From: Nocardia cyriacigeorgica
GTDB lineage: Bacteria; Actinomycetota; Actinomycetes; Mycobacteriales; Mycobacteriaceae
Reading direction: 5' to 3'
DNA: 64,000 nucleotides
Assembly (NCBI RefSeq): GCF_029868385.1
Contig: NZ_JARWNX010000042.1
Span: 98,389-162,388 of the forward strand
Shown: positions 8,498 to 16,866 of the stretch, in pieces
Layout of the letters: each line of letters opens with the position of its first letter
Numbering within the stretch: the first letter of the stretch is position 1
Made by a program: the position numbers and the translations under genes
The notes under the pieces: model-generated
What the model saw: only the letters and a program-made list of their open reading frames with translations
The model's database searches: none
What the model was told of the DNA's origin: nothing

Positions 8498-9718
8498 TTA
8501 TGCCCCCACCAGTCCCTTGGCGATGTGGGTGACCTGGATTTCATTGCTGCCCGCGTAGATCATGAGGGATTTGGCGTCGCGGGCGAGCTGTTCGACCTTG
8601 TATTCGGCCATATAGCCATTGCCGCCGAAGAGTTGCACCGCTTCCATCGCGACCTCGGTGGCGGCGCGCGAGGAGTACAGCTTCATGGCCGAAGCCTCGG
8701 CGAGAGAGACCTTTTCACCCGCTGCGGTGCGTTCGATGGCGTTGAACACCATGTTCTGCACATTGATCCGGGCGATCTCCATTTCGGCGAGTTTGAGCTG
8801 GATGAGCTGGAACTGTGCGATCTCCTTGCCCCACAGCTTGCGTGACTTCGCGTAATCGACGCACAGCCGATGACATTCGTTGATGATGCCGAGCGCCAAC
8901 GACGCGATGCCGATGCGTTCGGCGGCGAAGGATTCCTTGGCGCTGTCCTTGCCGTCGCCCTTGGCCGGATTCTCGGTTTCGCCGAGCAGGCGGTCGGGGG
9001 TGATGCGCACGTTGTCGAAGAACAGTTCGCCGGTGGGGGAGGAGTTCATGCCCATCTTCTTGAAGGGCGGGCTCTGGGTGAAGCCCGGCATGCCCTTGTC
9101 GAGCACGAACGTCAGGACTTTCCGATCGCGTCGGTCGGTGCCGTCCTGCTCGTCCAATTTGGCGTAGACGACGGTGACGTCCGCGTACGGGCCGTTGGTG
9201 ATGAAGGTCTTCTGCCCATTGAGGATGTAGTCCGCGCCGTCGCGGCGCACGTAGGACTTCATGCCGCCGAACGCATCCGAGCCCGAGTCGGGTTCGGTGA
9301 TCGCCCAGGCGCCCACTTTCTCCATGGTGACCAGTTCGGGCAGCCAGCGCTTCTTCTGCGCGAGCGTGCCGCGGCTGCGGATGGTGCCGACGGTGAGTCC
9401 GAGACTCACCCCCATCGACGCGACCATGCCGAGGCTCACCCCGGCGAGTTCGCTGTTGAGGATGACCCCCATGCTGCCCGCCCCACTGAACCCGCCGCCC
9501 GGCTTCCCCGTGGTTCCGGCCTCTTCCTTCGCGAGCGCTTTCGCGAGCCCTTCCCTGGCCATCTCGTCCAGACCGAAGGTCGCGTACAGCTTGCGGATGA
9601 TGTCGAACGGCGGCAGCGCACCGCTTTCCAGCTGGTCGACGTGGGGTTTCAGCTCCTTGTCGATGAAGCCGCGCACGGCGTCGCGGAACATCAGGTCTTC
9701 GTCGGACCACTGGTACAT
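8498..9718 (-). CDS. Acyl-CoA dehydrogenase, predicted KstR-regulated
   Basis: A 406-residue FAD enzyme that introduces a trans-2 double bond into an acyl-CoA. Visible blocks are WAITEPDSGSDAFGGM (family signature 1), the middle beta-domain with NGQKTFITNGPYAD, and the C-terminal ELFGGNGYMAEY-like stretch (QLFGGNGYMAEY) with the R-D-A-K motif. Length is normal. GGGAG eight bases before the ATG at 9718 fixes the start. A perfect TNNAACNNGTTNNA site lies 44 bases upstream, which places the gene in the likely KstR regulon of sterol and lipid breakdown. The acyl substrate cannot be read from the sequence. Confidence 0.92.
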   Translation of the reverse strand: MYQWSDEDLMFRDAVRGFIDKELKPHVDQLESGALPPFDIIRKLYATFGLDEMAREGLAKALAKEEAGTTGKPGGGFSGAGSMGVILNSELAGVSLGMVASMGVSLGLTVGTIRSRGTLAQKKRWLPELVTMEKVGAWAITEPDSGSDAFGGMKSYVRRDGADYILNGQKTFITNGPYADVTVVYAKLDEQDGTDRRDRKVLTFVLDKGMPGFTQSPPFKKMGMNSSPTGELFFDNVRITPDRLLGETENPAKGDGKDSAKESFAAERIGIASLALGIINECHRLCVDYAKSRKLWGKEIAQFQLIQLKLAEMEIARINVQNMVFNAIERTAAGEKVSLAEASAMKLYSSRAATEVAMEAVQLFGGNGYMAEYKVEQLARDAKSLMIYAGSNEIQVTHIAKGLVGA

Positions 9719-9761
9719 CTCGTGAACTCCCGAGGGCTCGCCGGAACAGTCCCCCTGAATA

Positions 9762-9775
9762 TAGAACACGTTCTA
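9762..9775. promoter_or_regulatory. KstR-type operator
   Basis: TAGAACACGTTCTA matches the published KstR consensus TNNAACNNGTTNNA at every defined position and is a perfect inverted repeat of TAGAAC around a 2-base centre. It is 44 bases upstream of the acyl-CoA dehydrogenase start and 65 bases before the small membrane gene on the other strand. Confidence 0.75.
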
Positions 9776-9839
9776 ATTTGTGTCCGGCGGTGTGCCGTTT
9801 ACCACGAACGGGTGTAGCCGGGTGAACGGAAGTTGGACA

Positions 9840-10040
9840 ATGGTCGGTATGGCACCGGTAACTCGCGTCGGCATCGTGCTGTCGGTCCTCGCCCTGGGGA
9901 TCCTCGCGGCGTCGATTCTCTTGCAGATCATCAACGACCGGCCCGCGATGCTGGTGGCCGTCACGACGGCGGTCTGGGTCGCCCTCGCGGCGTCGACGTC
10001 GGTCGGCGCGCGTCGAGCGCTGGTGCATCCACGGCACTGA
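9840..10040 (+). CDS. Small two-helix membrane protein
   Basis: A 66-residue protein with two hydrophobic segments (VGIVLSVLALGILAASILLQ and MLVAVTTAVWVALAASTSVG) joined by a short charged loop, ending in a basic tail. No family is recognised. The start is uncertain: ATG 9840 has a weak GGAAG upstream, and ATG 9849 is also possible. It is divergent from the acyl-CoA dehydrogenase and shares the intergenic KstR-type site, so it may be co-regulated. Confidence 0.5.
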   Translation: MVGMAPVTRVGIVLSVLALGILAASILLQIINDRPAMLVAVTTAVWVALAASTSVGARRALVHPRH

Positions 10041-10124
10041 GTCCGGCGAAGGCGCCTTCGGCTCGACCGATCACCGCTCGTACAGGCTCGGAGAAATCAC
10101 GGGCTCGGTTGCGCCGGCCTGTAA

Positions 10125-11351
10125 TCAGTCGTTTCGGGGTTCCGCTGATCCCGTCGTGGCGCCCACGACGGCGGCGGACTTCCGCCACGGCGGCCGCTGC
10201 CGGTAGGTCGCCGCACGCAGGACCCACTCCACCGGCCCGTATGGATGCCCGCGCAACCAGCGTTCGCTCACCCACAGCTGGGCGAGGTAGGTGGCGACGG
10301 CGATCGCGAGTACCGCGAACGGTGGGATGCGGTCGCCGAGGGCCAATCCGTAACCGGTGAACACGACCGCCATCACCACGGATTGGCCGAGATAGTTGCT
10401 GGCGGCCATGCGTCCGGCGGGCTGCATCCGGTGCAGTGCGGGCACGCGGCCGGAGCGGGCGAGCCAGACGAGCGCGGCCACATAGAACACGGTTATGAAG
10501 GGGTTGATCAGCTCCTGCGCGCCGAACAGGTACGTCGGCACCTTCCCGTACAGCGTGTGCACGACCACGGTGGCGATCGAGATCGGCAGTCCGATCGCCG
10601 CGCCGATCAGCAGGGCGCGCGGCGTCCACCGGCGCAGCCGATCCGCATCCTCGAACAGGCGCGCCTTGCCCGCGGCCAGGCCGATCAGGAACATGCCCAT
10701 GCTGGTGAATCCCTGGCCGACGAAGGTGAACAGCAGGAATCTCGGCCCGGTCTCGAGCTGGGTGGCGAAGGTTTCGGGAACGCTGCCGAGGAATCCGGTG
10801 CGAATGGCCTCCAGATCGAAGATCTGGCCCAGCATCCCGATGCCGCCGCCGCTGCCCGGTATGAACGCGAGCGAGGCGAACAGTACGTACAGCACCGCAC
10901 CCGTGATGAGGGCCGTGCGGGGCCGAATCTTACGCAGCAGCACCAGGATCACGCCCAATACCGCGTACAGGGTGAGGATGTCGCCGATCCACAGCAGGCA
11001 GATGTGTGCGATACCGATCAGCAGCAGTGCGGCGCACCGGCGGAGTAGCCGCGGGACGGGTGCGGCGCCGGCGCGTTCGGCGGCGGCGATCTGGAGTGTG
11101 AACGAGTAGCCGAACAGGAACGCGAACAGCAGATAGAACTTGCCGAGGAACAACCCGTAGATGATTCCGTAGGCGAGACGGTCCCAGGTCCCGTCGTACA
11201 GCGGAACCGGATCGGAGTTCGGCCCGGTGAACGACAGCAGGATGGTCAGCACCGCGGCATTGGTGACGAGAATCCCGAACAGTGCGAAACCACGCAGCAT
11301 GTCCATGTCACCGATGCGCCGGGTGAGCGTCGCCTGCGCCGTCTGCACCAT
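10125..11351 (-). CDS. DUF418 family membrane protein (YeiB-like)
   Basis: A 408-residue integral membrane protein. It begins with the family's opening R-I-G-x-x-D-x-L-R-G-F-A-L-F-G-I block, has around ten hydrophobic helices, and ends with the DUF418 domain (SNYLGQSVVMAVVFTGYGLA and the W-x-x-x-F/Y-x-x-GPxEWxLR pattern, here HPYGPVEWVLRAATY). DUF418 proteins are acyltransferase-3-like in layout but of unknown function. Start taken at ATG 11351, just before the conserved block; no good ribosome site is seen and longer forms are possible. Confidence 0.85.
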   Translation of the reverse strand: MVQTAQATLTRRIGDMDMLRGFALFGILVTNAAVLTILLSFTGPNSDPVPLYDGTWDRLAYGIIYGLFLGKFYLLFAFLFGYSFTLQIAAAERAGAAPVPRLLRRCAALLLIGIAHICLLWIGDILTLYAVLGVILVLLRKIRPRTALITGAVLYVLFASLAFIPGSGGGIGMLGQIFDLEAIRTGFLGSVPETFATQLETGPRFLLFTFVGQGFTSMGMFLIGLAAGKARLFEDADRLRRWTPRALLIGAAIGLPISIATVVVHTLYGKVPTYLFGAQELINPFITVFYVAALVWLARSGRVPALHRMQPAGRMAASNYLGQSVVMAVVFTGYGLALGDRIPPFAVLAIAVATYLAQLWVSERWLRGHPYGPVEWVLRAATYRQRPPWRKSAAVVGATTGSAEPRND

Positions 11352-11481
11352 GTGGTCAACGTAGGTGGCGCGGGATGTCGTGCACATCGGCCGCCCGGAT
11401 GATCTGCGGCGGGTGGTGATCAGCCTCGAGAATGACACCGGGTGGATCGGGGGTGGCGACGTGCGCTTCGGCTCGGTGTGA

Positions 11482-11919
11482 TCACGGTTTCGGGTCCTGG
11501 CTGCCGTCATGGGCCGAGAGTTGTTGCAGGGCCCGGACGAAATCGCGGCGGAGATCCGGGGACAGGATGGACAGGAGTTCGTCCTCGCGTCGCTGGATCG
11601 CCGCCTGCGCGCGATCGCGTAGCTCCCGGCCCGCCGGGGTGAGTGACAGCAGGCGGGCCCGGCGGTCGGCGGGGTCGGGGGTGCGGGTGATCAGCCCGCG
11701 CTCCTGGAGATCATCGAGGGTGGGAATGATGCGGGTCTTATCGGCGCCGATGGTCTGGGCCAGCGCCGACTGGGTGCGGACCGGGGACTCCTCGAGGCCG
11801 AGCAACACGGCATAGGCCCACATGGTGAGGCCGTGCGATTCCAGGATGGGACGTTCGGCGGCCATCAGGGCGCGGCCGAGCGGCGCGATCATTGCTGCTA
11901 GGTCGGGACGGGCCGGCAT
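11482..11919 (-). CDS. MarR family transcriptional regulator
   Basis: A 145-residue winged-helix protein. The recognition region (LAQTIGADKTRIIPTLDDLQ) and the wing pattern R-x-x-D-P-A-D-R-R-A-R are those of MarR regulators, which bind DNA as dimers and release on ligand binding or oxidation. The gene is divergent from the TIGR03086 protein with 51 bases between the start codons, so it probably represses that gene and itself. A TATCGT -10 box six bases before the ATG suggests a leaderless message. Confidence 0.9.
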   Translation of the reverse strand: MPARPDLAAMIAPLGRALMAAERPILESHGLTMWAYAVLLGLEESPVRTQSALAQTIGADKTRIIPTLDDLQERGLITRTPDPADRRARLLSLTPAGRELRDRAQAAIQRREDELLSILSPDLRRDFVRALQQLSAHDGSQDPKP

Positions 11920-11925
11920 GGGACG

Positions 11926-11964
11926 ACGATACCCCTGGGCAAATAATAAGCGATCGCATACGAT
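11926..11964. promoter_or_regulatory. Divergent leaderless promoters for MarR and TIGR03086 genes
   Basis: On the minus strand TATCGT (11926-11931) precedes the MarR ATG by six bases. On the plus strand TACGAT (11959-11964) precedes the TIGR03086 ATG by six bases. The AT-rich segment between them, which includes GCGATCGC, is the likely MarR binding region. Confidence 0.5.
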
Positions 11965-11970
11965 AAGCCT

Positions 11971-12576
11971 ATGCCTACTGAAATACGAGAACTGCACCGC
12001 GAGTCCGTTCGACTGTGCCGCGGCGTGATCGACCGCGTCACACCGCGACAGCTCGCCGATCCGACGCCGTGCGCGCAATGGGATCTGCGCGATCTGCTGC
12101 ACCACATGGCCGTGCAGAATCGCGGTTTCGCCGCGGCATCGGCCGGTCGCGGGAGCGAGTACGACTGGTGGAGAAAAGAATTCGCCGCCGACCCGATCGC
12201 CGATTGCGCGGCCTCCTGCGATGAGGTCGTCACCGCGTTCGCCGCCGACGTCCTCGACAGTCCTTGGTCGCTCCCCGATATCACCGACGTCACCATTCCC
12301 GGCCACACCGCCATTGGCTTCCATCTCGTCGACTCGGTGATCCACGCCTGGGACGTCGCCCGCGCGATCGGCGACCAGCTCGCGGTCGACCCCGAACTGG
12401 CCGCGATGGCCCTGCACATCGCCGAAAAGGTCCCTACCGGCTCGATCCGAGAAGAGCCCGGCGCCCCCTTCGGCCCGGACCTGCCCACCACAGCCGAGGA
12501 CTCACCCCTGGCCCGAACCCTGCGTCTACTCGGCCGATCCCCCTCCTGGCCCGACACCACCCCGGCCCACGCGTAA
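11971..12576 (+). CDS. TIGR03086-type metal-binding protein (mycothiol-dependent isomerase/DinB-like fold)
   Basis: A 201-residue four-helix-bundle protein of the maleylpyruvate-isomerase/DinB superfamily. The opening block with P-T-P-C-A-Q-W-D-L-R-D-L-L-H-H-M carries the conserved Cys, Trp and His, and the H-A-W-D-V-A-R-A-I segment near residue 128 provides the second His. Relatives bind a metal through three His and often use mycothiol as cofactor. The substrate is unknown. The divergent MarR gene is the probable regulator; the mRNA is probably leaderless. Confidence 0.85.
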   Translation: MPTEIRELHRESVRLCRGVIDRVTPRQLADPTPCAQWDLRDLLHHMAVQNRGFAAASAGRGSEYDWWRKEFAADPIADCAASCDEVVTAFAADVLDSPWSLPDITDVTIPGHTAIGFHLVDSVIHAWDVARAIGDQLAVDPELAAMALHIAEKVPTGSIREEPGAPFGPDLPTTAEDSPLARTLRLLGRSPSWPDTTPAHA

Positions 12577-12842
12577 CCCGAGCCTGTCGAGTGGCACCCC
12601 AGCGTGGGGGCTACTCGCGAAACGCCGCGGTCAGGTGCCGCTCGCGGCTCAGGTGGGTGCAACGATGCGGTCGGGTCCGATGGCTTCGCGTGAGCGTTGC
12701 GGTCGGCGCCGTCGAGGCGAGAGTGTCGATGGGGGAGATCTCATCGAGACTAACCAGTGATCAAAAACGAGCACGTTCCGGCGGCGAGGGGGCAATACTC
12801 GGGACGAATGGCCGATTCCCGCGCGAGCCCAGGAGGAGATTG

Positions 12843-13289
12843 GTGCATATCGTGATCCGCTCCGTCGCCGGTGCGCTGGCCGCGATAGCGCTGGCCCTCG
12901 GGTTCGTCATCGGTGGTTCCGGCCCCGCGGTGGCCCAGCCGACCACGGTGTTCCCGGTGCCGGTGGTGTTCAACTACACCTTCGACCTCTCGCCGTCGGT
13001 CGGTGTGGTCCATGTGTCGGCGACCCCGACCGGGGCACCGGGCGAAACCGCGCTGACCGTCGAGGACCCCATTTTCTCGCTCATCCCGTTCTCCCCGTCG
13101 GTGCAGGTGAACTGGCGCAACTGGAACACCGGAGCCAACGGCACGATCGAACTGCCGACGACGACCGGTTCGACGACGGGAAAGCCGAAGCCGGTCATCG
13201 TCACCACCGGAACGGGCCTGGTCACCGCGACCGTCTTCGCGACGAGCGGCAACCTCCTACCGGGCTTCGGCACCTTCCAGACCCCGTAG
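12843..13289 (+). CDS. Exported protein of unknown function
   Basis: A 148-residue protein with a signal peptide (hydrophobic core AGALAAIALALGFVIGG, cleavage after AVAQ near residue 36). The mature part is rich in Thr, Pro and Val, with no cysteines or catalytic motif, and looks like a beta-sandwich. AGGAGG six bases before the GTG fixes the start. It is convergent with the DUF305 lipoprotein, separated by a strong hairpin. Family not recognised. Confidence 0.75.
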   Translation: MHIVIRSVAGALAAIALALGFVIGGSGPAVAQPTTVFPVPVVFNYTFDLSPSVGVVHVSATPTGAPGETALTVEDPIFSLIPFSPSVQVNWRNWNTGANGTIELPTTTGSTTGKPKPVIVTTGTGLVTATVFATSGNLLPGFGTFQTP

Positions 13290-13297
13290 CCGCGACC

Positions 13298-13328
13298 CGG
13301 TGGCGGGCGCAACCGACGCCCGCCACCG
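13298..13328. terminator. Hairpin between convergent genes
   Basis: A perfect 12-bp stem (CGGTGGCGGGCG with its complement) encloses a 7-base loop, placed between the stops at 13289 and 13336. It has no T-tract, as is usual in high-GC actinobacteria, and may act for both directions. Confidence 0.65.
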
Positions 13329-13335
13329 TCCGGCG

Positions 13336-13971
13336 TCAGTTCTGGCCGAGCATCTGGCGCATCTGGTCGATCTCGGCCTGCTGGGCGGCGACGATACTGG
13401 TCGCGAGTGCCTTGGCATCGGGGTTCACGCCGTCGGCCAGTTCCGTGTTCGCCATATCGATGGCGCCGGTGTGGTGCTCGATCATCATCTGGATCCACTG
13501 CCGATCGAACTCGGGTCCGGTGGCATTCTCCAGCGCCGTCATCTGCTCGGGCGTCATCATGCCCGGCATCTGCATACCGTGCTCACCGTGCATATCGTGC
13601 CCACCGTGCTCGTCGGCGCCGGGCACCGGCTTCCCGAAGCTTTGCAGCAGCGTGGTGATCTGCTGCATCTCCGGCGCCTGCGCGGCCTCGATCGCGGTGG
13701 CGAGGGCCAGCAGCTGCGGGTTCTGCGTGCGGCTCGGCACCATCTGCGCCATATCCACGGCCTGCGCGTGATGCGGGTACATCATCTCGAGGAAGGTGAC
13801 GTCGGCATCGTTGAAATCGGTGCGCGTCGCCGTGCCGCTGGCTGCGCTGGTGGTCGCGGACGCGCTGGTGGTCTCGCCCGAGGTGGTCGAGGAATCATCG
13901 CTACATCCGGCGGCGGTGAGCACCGCGGCGGCGGCGAGGGCGACGATGATCCGGGTACGGGTGATGGACAT
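13336..13971 (-). CDS. DUF305 lipoprotein, His/Met-rich
   Basis: A 211-residue lipoprotein: signal peptide ending in the lipobox T-A-A-G-C at residue 23, then a Ser/Thr linker, then the DUF305 ferritin-like helical domain. Two paired motifs (MMYPHHAQAVDMA and MMIEHHTGAIDMA) are characteristic. Between them lies a His/Met-rich insert (H-G-G-H-D-M-H-G-E-H-G-M), a likely metal site, most plausibly for copper. AGGAG precedes the ATG. The DUF6153 gene follows upstream on the same strand, 79 bases away. Function is unproven; metal handling outside the membrane is inferred. Confidence 0.88.
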   Translation of the reverse strand: MSITRTRIIVALAAAAVLTAAGCSDDSSTTSGETTSASATTSAASGTATRTDFNDADVTFLEMMYPHHAQAVDMAQMVPSRTQNPQLLALATAIEAAQAPEMQQITTLLQSFGKPVPGADEHGGHDMHGEHGMQMPGMMTPEQMTALENATGPEFDRQWIQMMIEHHTGAIDMANTELADGVNPDAKALATSIVAAQQAEIDQMRQMLGQN

Positions 13972-14050
13972 GGTTGTGCTCCTGGGGAATTGGAAGAATG
14001 TGGGTAGGCTGGGTCGTGCCGTGGTCTTCTGGCCAGGACACGAGCGCCCA

Positions 14051-14734
14051 TCAGACCCGCAGAATCGACAATTCCGACAGGGACGGCACCGTCCACGGCG
14101 GTGGACGCTCCCGACGAGCCGGGCGCCGCACGGTGAGCGTGCCCGAGCCGTAGAGCGGCTGGAACGCCAACCGGAACAACAACACCAGCCCGATCACCAG
14201 ACCGAGCATGGACAGGATGAAGACACAGGCGTGCATCCCGCCCTGAGCACCACAACCGCCGCCGCCACAATCCTGTTCGTGCGTGCCGATTCCGGTAGCG
14301 GAGACGTGCGTGCCGATTTCGGTTGCGGAGACGCGCATCCCGGTACCAACGGCGGGGATGGGCTCGGTGCCTGCGGTATCGGCGGGCGATAGGGCTTCAA
14401 CCGTGAGATCGCTTGTAGCGGGGCGGGGTTGATGCGCACCGCGGGCCGCGGTACCGGGCGCGTCGGCGGCGGCCGCTGGGGAGACGCTGCCGTTGTGATC
14501 CAGCTCGGCGGTGCCGCCGTGCTGGAGTCGATGCTCGTGCCGGGTGAGTCCGGAAGGCTCGGCACGCGCGTGACCGTGACCGGATGACGTGCTCACCGCA
14601 CCGTGCGCATGCGCCCCGGCCTGCCCGATGCTGAACACTCCCGCGTGCATCGCGACGATCCCGCCGAGCAGCACGACCAGCGCGAACAGCCGGGCGTACC
14701 CGAGTGCTCGTGGAGGAAGGTGCTGGTCGGTCAC
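14051..14734 (-). CDS. DUF6153-like membrane protein with Cys/His-rich segment
   Basis: A 227-residue protein with an N-terminal membrane helix (LFALVVLLGGIVAMHAGVF), a long His/Ala/Thr-rich extracellular stretch, the cysteine cluster D-C-G-G-G-G-C-G-A-Q-G-G-M-H-A-C, and a C-terminal helix (LSMLGLVIGLVLLFRLAF). This layout fits DUF6153 proteins. The Cys-His cluster beside the membrane suggests metal binding. Start is GTG 14734, with TAGACT seven bases before it. It probably forms an operon with the DUF305 lipoprotein downstream. Confidence 0.75.
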   Translation of the reverse strand: MTDQHLPPRALGYARLFALVVLLGGIVAMHAGVFSIGQAGAHAHGAVSTSSGHGHARAEPSGLTRHEHRLQHGGTAELDHNGSVSPAAAADAPGTAARGAHQPRPATSDLTVEALSPADTAGTEPIPAVGTGMRVSATEIGTHVSATGIGTHEQDCGGGGCGAQGGMHACVFILSMLGLVIGLVLLFRLAFQPLYGSGTLTVRRPARRERPPPWTVPSLSELSILRV

Positions 14735-14783
14735 GGTACCCAGTCTAGAGATCGGTCGTGCGGATACCCCCGCGAGGTACTTG

Positions 14784-15296
14784 CTAATAGTCCTCGCAGG
14801 CGTCGACCGCGGCGTCCTTGGTGGTGTTGAACGTGTCGATGTGGTCGTTCATGGTGTCGGTCGGCGCGTCCTGCTCGAGCAGGTCGGCGAGCTTCTTGCT
14901 GTCGTCGCGGTAGTCGCGCAACGCCTGGGATACACCCGAGGGGAGGTTCTTCACCAGCTTGCGGTCGACGTCGTCGGCGCCGTCGCGCAGCGCGGTTTCG
15001 GCATCGGCGGCCTTGGTCGCGGTGTCGGGCGCGTCGGCGTTGCTGGCGTCGATGTAGGCGTTGAACTTGCGGATCGAATCACCGTTGGCGGTGCTGAAGG
15101 CGTCGCAGGCCGCCGTCGCCGCCGACTTGGCCGCCGCCGACGAGGAGGCCGCCGCCATCGAGGTATAGGTGGCGAGATCGCTCTGGTTGACCTGCGCGGT
15201 GCCGGTGACGCTGTTCGAACACGCGCTGATCAGAACGATTCCGCCGGTGATCGCTACCGAGGCAGCGGCCAGGCTCGTGCGTTCGAATCGTCGCAT
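14784..15296 (-). CDS. Lipoprotein of unknown function
   Basis: A 170-residue protein with a lipoprotein signal (IVLISACSNS; lipid-modified Cys near residue 26) and a helical, Ala/Asp-rich mature domain with two further cysteines that could form a disulfide. AGGGGAG upstream supports the ATG at 15296. The pattern is common for small mycobacterial-type surface lipoproteins. No function can be assigned. Confidence 0.75.
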   Translation of the reverse strand: MRRFERTSLAAASVAITGGIVLISACSNSVTGTAQVNQSDLATYTSMAAASSSAAAKSAATAACDAFSTANGDSIRKFNAYIDASNADAPDTATKAADAETALRDGADDVDRKLVKNLPSGVSQALRDYRDDSKKLADLLEQDAPTDTMNDHIDTFNTTKDAAVDACEDY

Positions 15297-15447
15297 CGGT
15301 CTTTCTCCCCTCGCGGATGCCCGGCCGCCCCGTGTCTTCGCGGAGACAGACATTGCCAGGCATCTGACCGTAAGTTCTCCTGACCGTACTGTGTCGTCGA
15401 CGCCGATGGCCAAGCGTGGCGCGATAGTTGGCGAACCGATATCCCGG

Positions 15448-16857
15448 TCAGCTCTGCCGCGCCAGGGCCTGCCCGATCGCCCGCGCGCCGTCGGGGAAGG
15501 CGCCGGGGTTCGGCCCGGAGTAGTTGAGCCGCAGATGCGGTCCGGTCGGTTCGGCGGGGAACCATTCGTCACCGGCCGCCACGATCACACCGTCGGCCGC
15601 GCAGTCGCGGACCAGTCGGGCCAGATCGGTGGCGTCGGGCAGTCGCACCCAGAGGTTCAGGCCGCCTTCGGGAACCGCCGTGACGTGCGCGGTGGGCGCG
15701 TGCTCGGCCAGGGCGTCGATGAGCAGGTCGCGGCGAGCGGCCAGTTGCTGGCGCTGTGTGCGCAGATGGTTGCGCCAGGCCGGTTGGGTGACCACGTCGA
15801 GCGCGACGGTCTGCAACATGGCGCTCACATACATCGATTCGGCCTGGGTATCGGCGAGGATGCGGTCACGCGCCGGTCCGCGCGCGATAACGGCGGCGAT
15901 CCGCACCGCCGGTGACACGCTTTTGGTGAGCGAGCGCAGGTAGACGACGTGTCCGGCGTCATCGCGCGCGGCGACGGGCACCGGGGCGGCGGTGATGCCG
16001 AAATCGTGTGCCCAATCGTCCTCGATCAGGAACGCGCCGTGGCCGCGCACGATCTCGAGCACCCGGTCGGCCACGTCCGGTGGCCAGCACGCACCGGTGG
16101 GATTGGCGAAGTTCGGTTGGGCGTAGAAGGCGCGCGCGCCGGTGCGGCGGAAGGCGCGGTCGAGGTCGTCGGGGTCGGGTCCGCCGCGACCGCTCGGTAC
16201 CGGAACGACCTGGATACCGGCCTGCGCGGCGGCGAGCATGGCGCCCCAGTAGGTGGGCGATTCGATCAGCAGCGGTTGTCCGGCCCCGACCAGCGCGCGG
16301 AAGGCGCTGCTGAGTCCGCTCTGACTGCCGGGGATGACAATGGCGTCATTGTGCGCGGGGGTCGCGACGCCGACCGGTGCGGCGGCGGCGAGTTCGGAGA
16401 CGAACCAGGACTGGAGTTCGGGAAGTCCCGCGACCGGCGGACGCGACATCGTGGCGGCGCTGCGCGCGGCGCGCGAGAAGGCGGCTCGGACCAGGCGCTC
16501 GGGTAGCAGTTCACGGTCGGGATATCCCGAATGCAAGGCGATCGCGTCATGCGGTGCGGTGCGTAGTGCGGCGGCGAGCTGCGGTGCGCGACCGACCGGC
16601 GATCCGAGCGCGGCCGTCTGCCAGCCGTAGTCGTTGGGCCGGGCGACGCGCACCGCTCGCACGAAAGTGCCTACACCGGGCCGACTTTCGATCATCCCCT
16701 GCGCTGTCAACGTCCGCAGCGCCTTCTGCACCGTGACCGGGCTCGCGCCGTACTTCGCCACCAACGACCGGGTCGACGGCAGTTTCGCGCCCGGTGCGGC
16801 CGTGGCGATCCACGCGCGGAGTTCGGCGACGATACGCGCACTGCTATCGTTGTACAT
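15448..16857 (-). CDS. MocR/PdxR family transcriptional regulator (GntR wHTH fused to aminotransferase domain)
   Basis: A 469-residue fusion. Residues 1-75 form a GntR winged helix (LPSTRSLVAKYGASPVTVQ). The rest is a class I aminotransferase-like domain with a PLP lysine in LRSLTKSVSPAVRIA. MocR proteins sense PLP or amino-acid derivatives and usually control a divergent neighbour. Here the start codon overlaps that of the EamA exporter on the other strand (both lie in CATG at 16855-16858), with TGTACA repeats across the overlap. The exporter is therefore the likely target. A slightly different true start cannot be excluded. Confidence 0.9.
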   Translation of the reverse strand: MYNDSSARIVAELRAWIATAAPGAKLPSTRSLVAKYGASPVTVQKALRTLTAQGMIESRPGVGTFVRAVRVARPNDYGWQTAALGSPVGRAPQLAAALRTAPHDAIALHSGYPDRELLPERLVRAAFSRAARSAATMSRPPVAGLPELQSWFVSELAAAAPVGVATPAHNDAIVIPGSQSGLSSAFRALVGAGQPLLIESPTYWGAMLAAAQAGIQVVPVPSGRGGPDPDDLDRAFRRTGARAFYAQPNFANPTGACWPPDVADRVLEIVRGHGAFLIEDDWAHDFGITAAPVPVAARDDAGHVVYLRSLTKSVSPAVRIAAVIARGPARDRILADTQAESMYVSAMLQTVALDVVTQPAWRNHLRTQRQQLAARRDLLIDALAEHAPTAHVTAVPEGGLNLWVRLPDATDLARLVRDCAADGVIVAAGDEWFPAEPTGPHLRLNYSGPNPGAFPDGARAIGQALARQS

Positions 16858-16866
16858 GAGTGTACA
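16851..16866. promoter_or_regulatory. Two TGTACA boxes over the overlapping divergent start codons
   Basis: TGTACA occurs at 16851-16856 and 16861-16866, exactly one helical turn (10 bases) apart, covering the ATG codons of both the MocR regulator and the EamA gene. A TATCGT box (16845-16850) lies five bases before the EamA start. This is a good candidate MocR operator. Confidence 0.55.
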
